Positions 34,318 through 45,877 are shown, counted from the stretch's first letter. The stretch: 64,000 nt of DNA from Liolophura sinensis (GCF_032854445.1 NC_088306.1:25951764-26015763); one strand, 5' to 3'. The notes: generated by a model from the sequence alone, not told the origin. A program made the numbers and translations.

Positions 34318-34364
34318 ACTAAACCAGAGCAGCGACAACAATGTGATAGTTGGTTAAATGTGAT
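34318..34364 (+). repeat. F3 fragment
   Basis: ACTAAACCAGAGCAGCGACA and ATGTGATAGTTGG match only the first third of F3. Confidence 0.6.
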
Positions 34365-36000
34365 GACAACATAGTATTTGGAGTACTGCGTAAAGCACTA
34401 TTTTACTGACATCAGCAATTATTTTGGGTGGAAGCTTTTCTGTAATAAGTGATTTAAAAGAAAAATAATCCAAAGCGGACATTAACAAAATGTAATATAA
34501 ATTCAAATGAACATTTTAAAGGTGCATATAGCAACATTCCTGGGATGTTCATAGCTGAGTTCGTAATGGTATAGATTTGTCTCGAAAACAGTTCATTCGG
34601 AAACAAGCCAAATTAAATGACCCACAATTCTGTGCGTTAGTGAGAATTTATTAGTCTGTATCAGTAGCAATCGCACGGTCCGAGTACACATTTTGGGGGA
34701 GATAATTTACAGAGTAAATTAGTACTCTTTTCTTTTGTTTTATGGTTAATTTTTTATCTAGTTCTTTTCTGGTTAAATATGTACAAGATATATTTGCGTA
34801 TGTAAATGATGTTTTAAGCTGTACTCAAAAATAGAATAGAATATGTATAGCTTTCAAGCGCATTTTCCATGGTCAGAAACTTCGCTATGTCGAATTATTG
34901 TTGTAATTGTGATGTGACGCAGACTGTATGTATACGTTAATATGGTATCTAGATAGCTCATATTTTGGAGGGAAAAGATTCAGGCTATACTATAACTATA
35001 ATAAAATAAAGTCTCAAAACTCGCTAAAGCCTTATCGGTTTATTTTCGAGAGATTTCCTCTGTACGCGGAGACTGGATGCTAACTTTTCACAAATATAAA
35101 CTTTTCGGCTGGACACGATGTTTTCAATTGCTTAATTAATTTCGATTAATTCTGATTTTCAGTCTTGACCTAGTGTTGAGGGTAAATTGGTAAGCAATGC
35201 TCAGAATCTGGAATTTTCGGACAAGGAATCTAGCTGATGCAGATTCGGTTCAAGGTTAGTCCAATTATGATATCTGTACTCGTTGCACTCAACAACGTCT
35301 TGGGCCATTATATAGTATCGTATGACTTCCTTCATGGTGAAACATTTAAGTGTCCGTGGCCATGATTTGATCTTGGCCCTGTCCTTGAAAATTTTCCAAT
35401 TTTGTGAACATCTTAAACCAGAACAGCCGCAACCTTATACAGACAGCTGCACTCCACATGTACTCTACATGTTCACGTTCCCCAATCATGTGATGCCTTG
35501 GTGTTGCTGAACTAAACCCTTGAAACTGCAGGTTAATTATTGCCTCTGAAATAGTAAAAAAAAATCTCTTGGTTACATTAAGAGATTTGGTGCGTGTATA
35601 TAACAGTTTGATTCTGCCTAAATTTCAGATACCACAAAATTACCCAATTGGTTGAGGTTCCCGGATAATTGGAGGATGTGCTACCTTATCGGGTTTGCCC
35701 CGTGCGAAGCGTAAGTCAAGGCCTCTCAGAATTGGGTGATGCATTCAGAAAAGCGAGTCAGGCCAATGTCTGCCTATTGTGTGATCGTAATTTCTCATGT
35801 CATATTTATGGAAGCTTATAGAAGTTTTTGAAGTTTAACTATTTTTGAAATCCGTGTCAGATTTTTAGTAGGTTAAGGGGGATTTCGTATCATGCTCAAA
35901 GCACCTGACACATGCAAGAACTGGAGAGGCAATATTAAAAAAAATTTGGTAAAATCCAGATAATTCTTCTATGATCGGAAGCAGCTATTTTTTTCTTCTA
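34365..36000. other. AT-rich, no clear feature
   Basis: Weak F1-like words near 34385 and 34805 only. No coding frame above 62 codons. Confidence 0.4.
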
Positions 36001-36780
36001 GAAGCACAAAGGCGAGATGCAGTTAAGCGGAAGCGGGGAGTAAAACGCAAAGCTTGCCATCGAGAGAAATTCTAATTATTTATCCGTCTGACACACAGAC
36101 GTGTCGAGTCGCCCGGCTATTAGGTCCCCTCTAATATCATTTCTCCAGTAAGACCTCAGCAAATTGCCCCGGAAATAATACATGCGATTGACAAATAATT
36201 TCTCGCAGGCCCCGGCCATAGACGCCAATGGAAAAGAGCGAGTCTCGAAAATTAAAGAAACTCTATCCACTAACCAAGGCACGAAGAATGATAATTGTCC
36301 AAGGAAGCAATTTCGTTTTTATCATGCATTTTTTCCCCTCTGCAGATCCTTTTAAAATTTCAGGTACAGTTCGAAAAGTCCAACATAATACCAATAGCAT
36401 TTGAATGGAGAGCACTCCAACACGAACCGTTTATCAATAGACAATTACTGAAAATAGTTGGAGACAGAAAAGTAATCCAACTTCCTTTCTTGATTACGAA
36501 GAGGCGGTTGGGAATGCCCGTGATTACCCACTCTGAAAACCCACTTACTAACCTTGGCCACGTCTAGGTTGCTTTCGTTCTCGAGCGAAAAAGGCGTGCA
36601 ATTGAAATTAAGCCTCGGCTAGTATTATTTCTAATGGGACAATTGCTCTGCATAATTTGTTCATGAACTTTGCAAGGCTTTATCCAACTCGAGCTTACCA
36701 TTATACCTCTTTTGTGCAAATCCCAGCTTTTTTCCACCCTGTAAACCATGGCCATAAAATGACAGGAAAATTGGCACACA
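36001..36780. other. GC-richer unique block, candidate regulatory DNA
   Basis: Unique in the window. Contains GATTGACA at 36186-36193 (PBX/MEIS-type) next to AATAATT, and short frames of 68-90 codons on both strands that I do not recognise. Regulatory role is inference. Confidence 0.3.
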
Positions 36781-37104
36781 GATGCTGCAAACTTTTTATT
36801 GGTACTTTCAAATTACCTTAGATAACACATTGATGTGGGGTAGCTCGAAGATCTGGCACATTCTTCGTTACTAATCAACCTAGTTTTAACCTAATGACAG
36901 CTTTTATAAAGTAGACAGTTTAAATGATCTTTACCTTGGATGCATTTTGTCAATTGAAGGTCACTCGAAAGTTGGTCAATTTTTATCGTCCTTGTATATA
37001 TTGCAGTAGATGTAAATAGAATCGTTCGAAGGGCGATTTTCTTCGGTAAGAGATAGCATATATATCATTATTCCAGTGTTCAAAAGGACTTCATGTTAAC
37101 TAAC

Positions 37105-37400
37105 TATCGTAAAATCAGTTTCCAAAACGCGATAAACACAAACCAAGAACTTACATAAAGTACAAAACTAGGACGGAATCATGCAAAGAGAAGCAGTCAG
37201 CAGTTTTTAATGATGTTGGAAAGGCGCAAGAATGTCCCTGACTAATGAGTGAAATCAGTACTCAAATTGGGTACCATGCTAGTATTTAAATTATCGATTA
37301 TAAAATAACTGTCTCAGTTGCGTGATGATAAAATGTGTATCTCACTTGCACTGTGATTGCAACTGTTCACGTATCTAATTCAACGCAGCGAATATATACG
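37105..37400 (+). repeat. F6 element, direct copy
   Basis: TTCCAAAACGCGATAAACAC, AATCATGCAAAGAGAAGCAG, ATGATGTTGGAAAGGCGCAA, ATGTGTATCTCACTTGCACT and TTGCAACTGTTCACGTATC follow the order of the 14.3-kb copy. Confidence 0.75.
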
Positions 37401-37464
37401 CAGCTCATTTCCGCGGGTTAAGCGGAATATCGGATTTAACTGATCTAATTCATTCACCCAGAAC

Positions 37465-37660
37465 ATACTTGCGTCTTTCCTTCCTCAATTAAAACTGTTG
37501 ACTGCTTCTCTGTGCATGAAACCTTACAAATTCATAATTTTTGTACTTTTTCTTTGGTGGTTTGTGTTCAACGTTGTTTTGGAAATTGGTCATGCGATAA
37601 TTGAGTCAGAACGTGCATTTTGATGGCTGGTAAACGGATGTTTCGTTTCGAAGTCTAGAT
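37465..37660 (-). repeat. F6 element, inverted partial copy
   Basis: GTTGACTGCTTCTCTGTGCA, GGTTTGTGTTCAACGTTGTT, TTGGAAATTGGTCATGCGAT and TTTGATGGCTGGTAAACG are the complement of 14300-14450 and of 37115-37210. Together with the direct copy it makes an inverted repeat with arms of about 130 bp. Confidence 0.75.
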
Positions 37661-37783
37661 TCCAATTTAGCTATAGCTGTAAACTTATAAGCAAATAAAC
37701 TGTTGTCTTTTCTACGTAAAAAAGTGTAAAGCACTCTTCAACGGTCAAAGAAATTCATGAATATAATTGAAGACGTACAACAC

Positions 37784-37906
37784 AGAGAGTAAAACCAGAG
37801 CAGCAACGACAATGTGATAGCTGGCAAATGGTCACACGTAACCAGTGAAATACGGCCTCCTGTCAGTTTACCCCAGTGAGGGTTTTACTTTAACTGTTCA
37901 TGTAAA
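37784..37906 (+). repeat. F3 dispersed repeat, well preserved
   Basis: AGAGAGTAAAACCAGAGCAG, CAACGACAATGTGATAGCTG, GGTCACACGTAACCAGTGAA, ACGGCCTCCTGTCAGTTTAC and GTGAGGGTTTTACTTTAACT. Used here as the reference copy. Confidence 0.88.
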
Positions 37907-38267
37907 GGCCTAATTTATTTATCAAACCCAACTACAACCCAGTTTCGCCAGATTATTTACCGACTGGAAAAGAAAACATTTATTTTTTTATTAGTTATAC
38001 CAAGATGCTATCAATATATTACATAAATATAAGAAACGTACCAAGCATTCAAATACTACGGGTGGAAGAAACACTTGCACTTCCTCAAAATACAGAATTA
38101 TCACTGCAGAAGAATGTTTTCGCCGTACAATGGAGAATCATGGCATGCTCTGTTTATCTAGCAATGGCAGTCTGTCTTTAATAACCCGTAAGGTGAAGAA
38201 AACTATCCTTTATGTACCATTGCTGTCTTACGAAATTAAATCAATATAAACAATAAATTAATATGAA

Positions 38268-38343
38268 GGCAGATGATCTCGTTCTTGAACGGGGAATTTG
38301 TACATTCCCTCACTTTCATTGTTTGTGATGAAATGGTAAACGG
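38268..38343 (+). repeat. F5 element, left part before the array
   Basis: GAACGGGGAATTTGTACATT and CCCTCACTTTCATTGTTTGT correspond to about 2980-3020 in the unexpanded copy. The 76-bp array begins directly after. Confidence 0.65.
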
Positions 38344-38875
38344 TCAAAATGGCCGAGTGCACAGCCTATCATGTGTTCAAGGATATTTGTGTTTTACCAG
38401 TATGGCGTGCATGTCTCGGTCAAAATGGCCGAGTGCACAGCCTATCACTTGTTCAAGACTATTTGTGTTTCACCAGTATGGTGTGCATGTCTCGGTCAAA
38501 ATGGCCGAGTGCACAGCCTATCATGTGTTCAAGGATATTTGTGTTTCACCAGTATGGCGTGCATGTCTCGGTCAAAATGGCCGAGTGCACAGCCTATCAT
38601 GTGTTCAAGGATATTTGTGTTTCATCAGTATGGTGTGCATGTCTCTGTCAAAATGGTCGAGTGCACAGCCTATCACTTGTTCAAGACTATTTGTGTTTCG
38701 CCAGTATGGCGTGCATGTCTCGGTCAAAATGGCCGAGTGCACAGCCTATCACTTGTTCAAGGCTATTTGTGTTTCACCAGTATGGTGTGCATGTCTCGGT
38801 CAAAATGTCCAAGTGTACAGCCTATCACGTGTTCAAGGCTATTTGTGTTTCACCAGTATGGTGTGCATGTCTGTA
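38344..38875. repeat. 76-bp minisatellite, seven copies, inside an F5 element
   Basis: Units start at 38344, 38420, 38496, 38572, 38648, 38724 and 38800. Each runs TCAAAATGGCCGAGTGCACA, GCCTATCA(T/C)(G/T)TGTTCAAG, TATTTGTGTTTCACCAGTAT, GG(C/T)GTGCATGTCTCGG. Since 76 leaves remainder 1 on division by three, all three plus frames cycle through the same peptides, giving overlapping frames of 177-204 codons. These are not called as genes. Confidence 0.97.
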
Positions 38876-39060
38876 CGTCACATGTAGGAGAAGTTTCCCA
38901 GTAACTTAGCCAAAAGCCGGTACTTTATCCCTGACATTCTGGTTTCCTAGATCCATGAAACTGACCTTGCGATTATTGACCGAGAGAGTCAATAAGTGAA
39001 ACGTTCTTGAGAATTAGGAATCGTTAAAGGAGAAGAAAATTTAAATATCAATCAAATACC
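38868..39060 (+). repeat. F5 element, right part after the array
   Basis: CTGTACGTCACATGTAGGAG, CCGGTACTTTATCCCTGACA, TTCTGGTTTCCTAGATCCAT, AGTGAAACGTTCTTGAG and an AATATCAATCAAATAC end. It resumes the 3.1-3.35-kb copy exactly where the last array unit leaves off. Confidence 0.7.
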
Positions 39061-39799
39061 ATTGAAAAGAGTATGCATTTCCTTGCAGGTGCATGCCATA
39101 AAAATTCTAATATGTACCTCAAGTTGATAAGTTATAAATAGACAGCGCCAAAATCCGCTGTGGGCAACTTCATTTTGCCTAAGGACTAGTCCTGAAGTCT
39201 TCTGTGTAATGAGGAGAACTGCCGTCGGAAACCGCCAAAGTGCAGTTAGTAGATTTCCGGTAGAACTCTTCTTCCCAGAAGGTAGCAAACAGTACAGTTC
39301 GTTTTCCGCTTGACGATCGGAAAACCGGAATGTTGGACATAGGTTCCGAGTTTACACGAACAAGCCTGCAGGGGGTTTTAATGACTCTCACTGGCTGAGA
39401 CGCAACACACACCCAGCATTGAATACAGGGTGTTAAAGATGGAGGGCGCGATGAACTCAGAGATTTATACCAGCTTTGCCTTTTTCAGGCTTTGTATGGC
39501 GAGGGAAAACCGCAAAATTATGCAGCAGGCACCACCAGATAGGAAAAAATTGCTTTTTTCAGCCTATAGTGTCATTATTTTTAAGTTTTCTTCTCCTTTA
39601 AACAACAATAAAATAAATAAATATTGGATAAATAAATTAATTGTATATTAAAATGTGACATAGCTCGGTCGCAACTCATATCTCAGGAGTTTTGTGAGGT
39701 ACCTTATGTTACCCACAATGCCATCGATTTCTTCAGGCACTGTCTGGTTTTATCTAACCTTTAATTTGATTTTAATTGATTATTGATAGATTGTTTCAA
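39061..39799. other. Unique sequence, no feature
   Basis: Frames up to 78 codons on both strands, none recognised. The GC-richer part is 39160-39480. Confidence 0.4.
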
Positions 39800-40265
39800 G
39801 TTAGCCTCTATCAGTATATTCCCAGTTAGTCTATAACAGTATATTTCTAGTTAACCTATAACAATGTATTTCCAGTTGGACTATAAAAGTATATTTCCAG
39901 TTAGCCTATAACAGAATGTTTCCAGTTAGCCTATATCATGATGTTTCCAGTTAGCCTATTACAGTATCTTTTAGTTAGCGTATAACAGAATGTTTCCAGT
40001 AAGCCTATAACAGTATCTTTCCAGTTAGCCCTTAACCAATTGTTTCTAGTTATCCTGTAACGTAGTGTTTCCAGTTACCATATAACAGAATGTTTCCAGT
40101 AAACAGTGTGCTTCCAGTTAGCATATAACAGAATGTTTCCAGTAAGCCTATAACAGTGTGCTTCCGGTTAGCGTATAACAGAATGTTTCCAGTAAGCCTA
40201 TAACAGTGTGCTTCCAGTTAGCATATAACAGAATATTTCCAGATAGTCTTTAACATATTCTTTCC
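39800..40265. repeat. 25-bp degenerate minisatellite, about 19 units
   Basis: Units read AGCCTATAACAGAATGTTTCCAGTT with frequent one-base length changes. A subset near 40090-40230 alternates AGAATGTTTCC and AGTGTGCTTCC units, hinting at dimer amplification. Confidence 0.92.
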
Positions 40266-40680
40266 AATTTTATTAACTATATTGATGATTTCTTGCACAT
40301 TCCTTCGCGGACTAATGTTCTAAGTTATTTTTTAAAATGAGTCTTTCGGTTATTGACTTAGAACGCCACTTCATGATTTACGAGGGGCGTACAAATGTCG
40401 GAGTTGAAGCTTTCGTTTAGGAATTAAAAAAGCATAGCAGCAGAAGTTTCCATATATCTGTGTACATTGCGGTTTTATTTCTGTTATTCTGCTTACTCTT
40501 ACTTTCATATTAGAATGTCATTTTGTTGTTCAAGATGACTATATGAATGTCTGATTCGACGTTTAAGTTAAAAAATGTTTATATATTATATGTGCAGCAA
40601 ATATTCTGTGGAAAAGCTACAGAAGGTTTCCCCTCGTTCTCAAGAATAGGCCAGGCTATACCTTACATTTATTCTTAAAG
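40266..40680. other. AT-rich, no feature
   Basis: Nothing recognised on either strand. Confidence 0.45.
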
Positions 40681-41640
40681 CGGGATGTTTGCTGTCGAAT
40701 GATCTCCGATAACTACGTTTAACGTTTCATGGACATTCAATGTCATAAACTTTAGCCAGCTTGATGCGAACTCCCGTAATGCGGGGATCTCTCCCCCACG
40801 GACGAGCAATTGGCGAGGATGGCAAGCGAAAGCCACTTTAGGCGATGAAATTTGGAGTAATCAAAGACAGGCTCGCTAGCAAATTGTCCTGGCTGACATG
40901 ATGCACGTAAACCGAAGAAAGAAGCGAGGCAGATTCTATGGGCCGATGACCGGCTTGTCAAGCCAAGAGTCCTAAACAATACAGTGTCTAATGGTGTCGA
41001 AAAGGAGGCAAATTGTAGGGGCTTAGACAGGACGAGTTGGTTCTTGTGGCACTCGCACAATCTGGACACAAAGAATCTATTTTACTGGGAGAAAATAACC
41101 TATCATAGGCGTGTGTATGCAGAACTGGTCTGCCATCCACCATATTGGTTTTACAGCCTGTTTCCACGAAGATTGACCCAAACCGCATTCAAGCCGACGA
41201 ATTAGTTGAGCGGGAAATACTAAGAAAATATTTGAAGAGAGAATGTTTTGATGAATTTGCCCAGTTCAATGTTTCCCTGTGAGGGTAGTGCGTGCCCCTT
41301 GGCTGGCGATAAACTTCTGTCTAGTGTAGTTACTTCTGCGAAGAATGGACCTCAGATTGTAATAAATGGTAGACGTTGCGAGAGGAGTGAAGCGATGAAT
41401 AGGCGCGGAATGAGACCGGCCTCTCGACTTTGCCAGCTTTTTCTGAACATTAAACGTATTGTCCTGAGTAAATAGTCGTATAAATGCTCCACTGGAGCGG
41501 TGTAAAGGGACAGAACTTGTCAGGCTGGCTAGAATGGTGTATGGAAATGGAGCAGGGCGTTCGCCAGTTGTAGCCAATTGTTCAACCGGAAGTCAGGGGT
41601 TTGGTTTATGCCAGCTGATAATGGGTATACAAACATACCG
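40681..41640. other. GC-richer unique block
   Basis: Overlapping frames of 66-105 codons on both strands, without recognisable domains. Unique in the window. Candidate regulatory DNA or exon-containing; not decidable from sequence alone. Confidence 0.28.
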
Positions 41641-42225
41641 ACTTCTGGCTTAATGGAATCCCCTTAATTTAGAATGGCTCTCTTTACGTGGAGCCCTCTT
41701 CTCCTTAGGTGCTAGATTTTAACACGAGTAAATAGAACATATTTCCACCAGTTGTCCGTGAACATCTTTAAATGTGTCGCTAACTTGCGAAACGTGCAAC
41801 GAACACACACACCTTAAGATTAGGAAAGAAATATTCTAACGGTTTAAGTGTTAACGGTTGCCGATGATGGGGTATCTTATGGAAAGATTGTAGACAAATA
41901 CTAAGATATCCTTGATAAAAGTTAAAGAGAAATACTCAAGTTTTTTCACTGTGCTGTCAATTTTTAAGAAATTTATGCATAGAATTGCAACAACTTGTAA
42001 CTGGTTAGTTTCTATTAATGCCCAGAATTAAATAGGCTAGAGGTTAACTGATTCACACAAGAGTAGAGGGTTACAGGTTAATTAAAATACTAAGCTATAC
42101 TTGATAATAGTTAAAGTAAAAGAAAGCTAAAATATGAAGTAAAGTTCATCACATATATGTAGACAACTGAAAACTATGCGTATATATACTTCGATTTATT
42201 TTTTCAGATTTTTGTAAGAGTGTTG
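41641..42225. other. AT-rich with a small diverged direct repeat
   Basis: AATACTAAGATATCCTTGAT (about 41898) and AATACTAAGCTATACTTGAT (about 42086) mark a short direct repeat of about 40 bp. Nothing else recognised. Confidence 0.5.
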
Positions 42226-42475
42226 AAAGGCCTTCAAAAGGGCTTTATGAGCCATATTGTTGGTATCTGGGAACTCTGACGTCACATCGTCCTTTTCCCG
42301 ATGTTCACCAGGAGACAGGAGTTTTTGAGAACAGTATTTCATTCATTTCTTTTATTCTAAATCGAGTTATTCAAACATTCAGCGTGGTGATTAGAGTTGG
42401 ATAAACTGCCTGTGACGTCAGAGTTTCTAACCTCTTATAGTATGGCCTATAAAGATCACCTTAGAAGTCAAATGT
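42226..42475. repeat. Inverted-repeat element with TGACGTCA in both arms
   Basis: The left arm (about 42226-42288) and the complement of the right arm (about 42409-42475) share TGTGACGTCAGAGTT and TATGGC-TATAAAG with scattered mismatches, around a spacer of about 120 bp. The eight-base CRE-type palindrome TGACGTCA lies at 42277-42284 and 42413-42420. MITE-like in form; family unknown. Confidence 0.65.
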
Positions 42476-42591
42476 TTCAGGGCTTTAACTCTTAACAAAA
42501 ATGTAAAAAATTAAATGAAAATATATTTATGCATAGTTTTACCCAGTCTTTTTAGTATTGCCTGTTTTGACTTTAAAGGTCTTTTCCTTTA

Positions 42592-43140
42592 GGGGCCTCC
42601 GTGGCTCAGCTGGTTAGCGCGCTAGTGCAGCGTAATGACCCAGGAGTCTCTCACCAATGCGGTCGATGTGAGTTCAAGTCCACCTCATGCTGGCTTCCTC
42701 TCCGGCCCTAAGTGGATAGGTCTGTCAGCAACCTGCTCAGCCCGGTTCCCTTCCACTAATATGCTGACGCAGCTGAGATGTTCCTGATCACTGGCATGGC
42801 GTTCGCTTCGGGACCGGTAGATCCGGGATCAATCCTTGATCAAGTCACACCTAAAACTTTAAAAGAGGAAGTTGTAACTTCCTCGCTTGGCGTTCAGCAT
42901 GAAGGGGATAGTGCAACGACTGGTTGACACGTATCAGTATAATGGCTCGGGCGGGGCGGCTTACTTGCCTTCGGTAAGTCGTCTCAGTGAAGCAGCACTA
43001 AATAAAAGAGCGGTGGAAATCCGTCGTGCAACAAGGAGGCACATTACACGTACATGCACCCTAAGGATTCCTTCGTCGTCATATGACTGAAAAATTGCTG
43101 AGTACGACGTTAAACCCCAAGCACTCGCTCACTCACTCAT
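42592..43140 (+). repeat. Composite: F1-type tRNA head joined to an F2 body
   Basis: Begins GGGGCCTCCGTGGCTCAGCT (A box) and GTGAGTTCAAGTCCACC (B box), continues with a shortened F1 body (CCCGGTTCCCTTCCACTAAT), then enters F2 at about 42795 with GGTAGATCCGGGATCAATCC, AGTTGTAACTTCCTCGCTTG, CATATGACTGAAAAATTGCT, GAGTACGACGTTAAACCCC and AAGCACTCGCTCACTCACTC. At about 550 bp it is the longest interspersed repeat here and may approximate full-length F2. Confidence 0.85.
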
Positions 43141-44020
43141 TGGCATGGCAATTTGACTTTTTCAATACTGATTGCTCATCGATTCTGAAATTCAGTGATT
43201 ATTGTAGATATATACATATCTGAAGTTGATATTGATATTAGCACTATCATTATATGTGGAATTTAATACATCATTAAATTAAAAGGTAAACAAATAGAGG
43301 CTCTATCTTATAAGTTATGAAACAGCGTAATAAACATTTGTTTAATCATTTGGTCGATTTATTCGAGCCAGTATTAATAATCCGTCTTCGTGAATTCAAA
43401 TACACAATCTAACACATGATGTCGGCTGGTCAACTGCCTAAAGAACTATTATTTATTATTGAGGAGAACATGACAAAACATGAGTGGAGAAATAAATCCC
43501 GATGCTTATTTTTGTTTGATATGCTTTACTGAAGTTTGATATGAAACAGTTAAAACTTCCTCCATGCATTGATCGTGAACACATACACAAAGCAAAACCG
43601 CCTGGTGGGTGACCCGCTAAACTCATGTGCAAATAGACGCGGGATCGGTTGTTACCAAAAAGAAGAACCATTTAATTAAATGACGCGACGAGTGACGATA
43701 AGTGTCTCTGAAGTAGGCTTTGGTGTTTAAAGCACACAATACAGAAGTAGGCGAAGGAAATAAAGCCTATTTAAAGCTTTTGGACTTAGCTAAGAGATAA
43801 CGTTTGCTCTTCAGATCGCATTAAAATCTTGCCCCGGACAATTCTTTTTTTTCCGGATGTAATACTGTTCGATCTTTAATATGCTCGAAAACACACTGTT
43901 ACCATAACGCGCCACTATAACAGCCAAATGCTCTGGGAACGTCTCTCTGTAGCAAACATGAAGAATTAAAAACACGTAGATCCTAGATTAGACGATTTAA
44001 GGTTTCCGTCTCACAATGAA
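43141..44020. other. AT-rich to mixed unique sequence
   Basis: No feature recognised. Confidence 0.4.
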
Positions 44021-44420
44021 CGCCCGATGTAACTCTTGTGGGTCTAAGGCCTAACAACGATCTCTTCAAATACTCTCCAAACCGAGAGTCGGCAGACCGT
44101 GCGGGGTATATTATTGACAAGCTTGTACAATGGTCGCAACCAGACTTCAAAATACCAATTATCACTATAGTCAACTTTGCATCGTTGGATAATCGTATTT
44201 GGCCCGATGCAAAAAGCTTATTATGCAGTGGAAATTGCCACAATTCGACAGCAAACTGTGAATCAATGCTACAGGCGCCCGCCTTTAAATCCAATTTGCT
44301 TCTTCAGCGCCTATCATTGACCATCCTCTAGTGTTGGAGGTCAATTTAAACATCGAACCGACACAAAATTGAAACTGGTTTTGGGAGGGCGCTTTGGATG
44401 AAACCGAGCTTGCCAATAGC
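44021..44420. other. GC-richer block with opposing open frames
   Basis: A plus-strand frame of 97 codons (44038-44331) and a minus-strand frame of 103 codons (43983-44294) overlap almost completely. At most one could be real, and neither is recognisable. Possibly conserved non-coding DNA. Confidence 0.22.
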
Positions 44421-45195
44421 CCAATAAATGAATTCTTTATTCACTTATTGACGCGCTTATCCATAAAAATGCATAAAAACGAATCTCTATGGCGTCCAGG
44501 ACACACAATAATCAAAAAATATATTTCGTTCAAGTGGTAGAGCAGACTCGTGTTAAACGTAAAAGGCAGAATAAAAAATATGCCAGATCTGTGAACGAGT
44601 AAATATATCTTTATGATCAACGATCAGATCTGATATTTCCAAACGTCACTCGTTTCCCAAATTAGATGTGTTGACAAATTTAGCAGTGTTAAATTGCATG
44701 ACAGTAATTAGTTTCACACTCGATGGTTTTAATAAAATGAATCTTGTCAAATGGCAAGTAACCCGCTCATTTGCCCAACCACGCGGAAATTTTCTGTCTC
44801 TTGTTTTCTACAAAAGTTTTATAAAAAGTACTTGCATTATATCTGAACACAAGACAATTAATGTTCGGCATTTATTGGCCCCATTCTTGTGACGTGCATG
44901 AGTTATATATTCCTCGTTTGACATGTAAAGCTATGAAAGCAGATTTCGGAAAGCTGGTCGTTGCAAAGTGGTTGACTTTCAATCATTAGTCATGGGTTCA
45001 ATGTAGTCAGAATATTCTGGCTAGAATTTAAAACATATACATGTAGTATGATAGGCCTAACGACATTCTGCAGTCCTAGTCAGATGTCGCTCCATTTAGA
45101 ACCATTAGAACGAGTTTCCAAGCAACGTTACGAGCGCAAAATTATACACCTTGCATTTGTATTGCACCTACATTCAAGCACTTACTGACCTTCTC
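44421..45195. other. AT-rich with a weak tRNA-like fragment
   Basis: AAGTGGTTGACTTTCAATC and CATGGGTTCAATG near 44970-45003 loosely resemble A and B boxes, perhaps an old SINE head. Otherwise nothing. Confidence 0.3.
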
Positions 45196-45399
45196 TCCTC
45201 GTCTTTGGCACCAATGCGGTCGCTGTGAGTTCAAGTCCAGCTCATGCTGGCTTCCTCTCCGGCCGTAAGTGGGAAGGTCCGTCAGCAACCTGCGGATGGT
45301 CGTGGGTTTCCCCCGGGCTCTGCCCGGTTTCCACCCACCATAATGCTGGCCGCCGTCGTATAAGTGAAATATTCTTGAGTACGGCGTAAAACACCAATC

Positions 45400-45431
<32 letters not shown>

Positions 45432-45441
45432 TCGTCTTTGG
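45196..45441 (+). repeat. Young F1 SINE insertion with target-site duplication and poly(A) tail
   Basis: Element 45209-45428 starts inside the head at CACCAATGCGGTCGCTGTGA, is close to the family consensus throughout (GGATGGTCGTGGGTTTCCCC, CCACCATAATGCTGGCCGCC, GTACGGCGTAAAACACCAAT) and ends in 29 consecutive A. The 13-bp duplication TCCTCGTCTTTGG flanks it at 45196-45208 and 45429-45441. The 5' truncation plus direct repeat shows target-primed reverse transcription. Confidence 0.95.
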
Positions 45442-45877
45442 TCTTGTTTCGGTAAGGTGTATCCATTATGGACAAAATTTCCAGAAACAAAGCCTTCGAT
45501 ACCTCTTTACACGCTTTCATTTGTAATGCTATTGTGTGCACACGAGCTTCTTACGCCACACACATCATACACGTGAACGCTCTTCAGAACAGAACTGCAT
45601 GTAGTATGACGCTAGGCTAAGCACAATATCTACTGTAAGTTTTAGATAGAAAATTCGGACATAGTTCTATACAACTCTCGGAAAAGGAATAATCAAGATC
45701 CCATGGTTCTCTTATTCTCAAATGGGTCTTGGTGGTACTGTGGATGGTTGGCTATTGTTTCTGTATTCTTACATGAAGTTCGATAGAGACGATTTGCCAG
45801 AACCGGTATGTCACACGTGGACAAATTCTTGGGTATATCTCGCCAGGTGTTAGTGATTTAGTAAGGTCATTTCAGCT

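Noticed and set aside
38273-38909. Three plus-strand frames of 177-204 codons as repeat proteins
   Set aside because: All three phases are open and encode permutations of the same peptides because the unit is 76 bp; the array lies inside a dispersed repeat.
42592-42680. Functional tRNA gene
   Set aside because: A- and B-box-like motifs are present but the acceptor and anticodon stems do not pair and the sequence recurs as a SINE head.
43983-44331. Opposing frames of 97 and 103 codons
   Set aside because: Mutual overlap on opposite strands and no recognised domain; kept only as an unassigned block.
44530-44600. tRNA-like CAAGTGGTAGAGCAGACTCG
   Set aside because: Only the A-box half resembles a tRNA; no B box or acceptor pairing follows.
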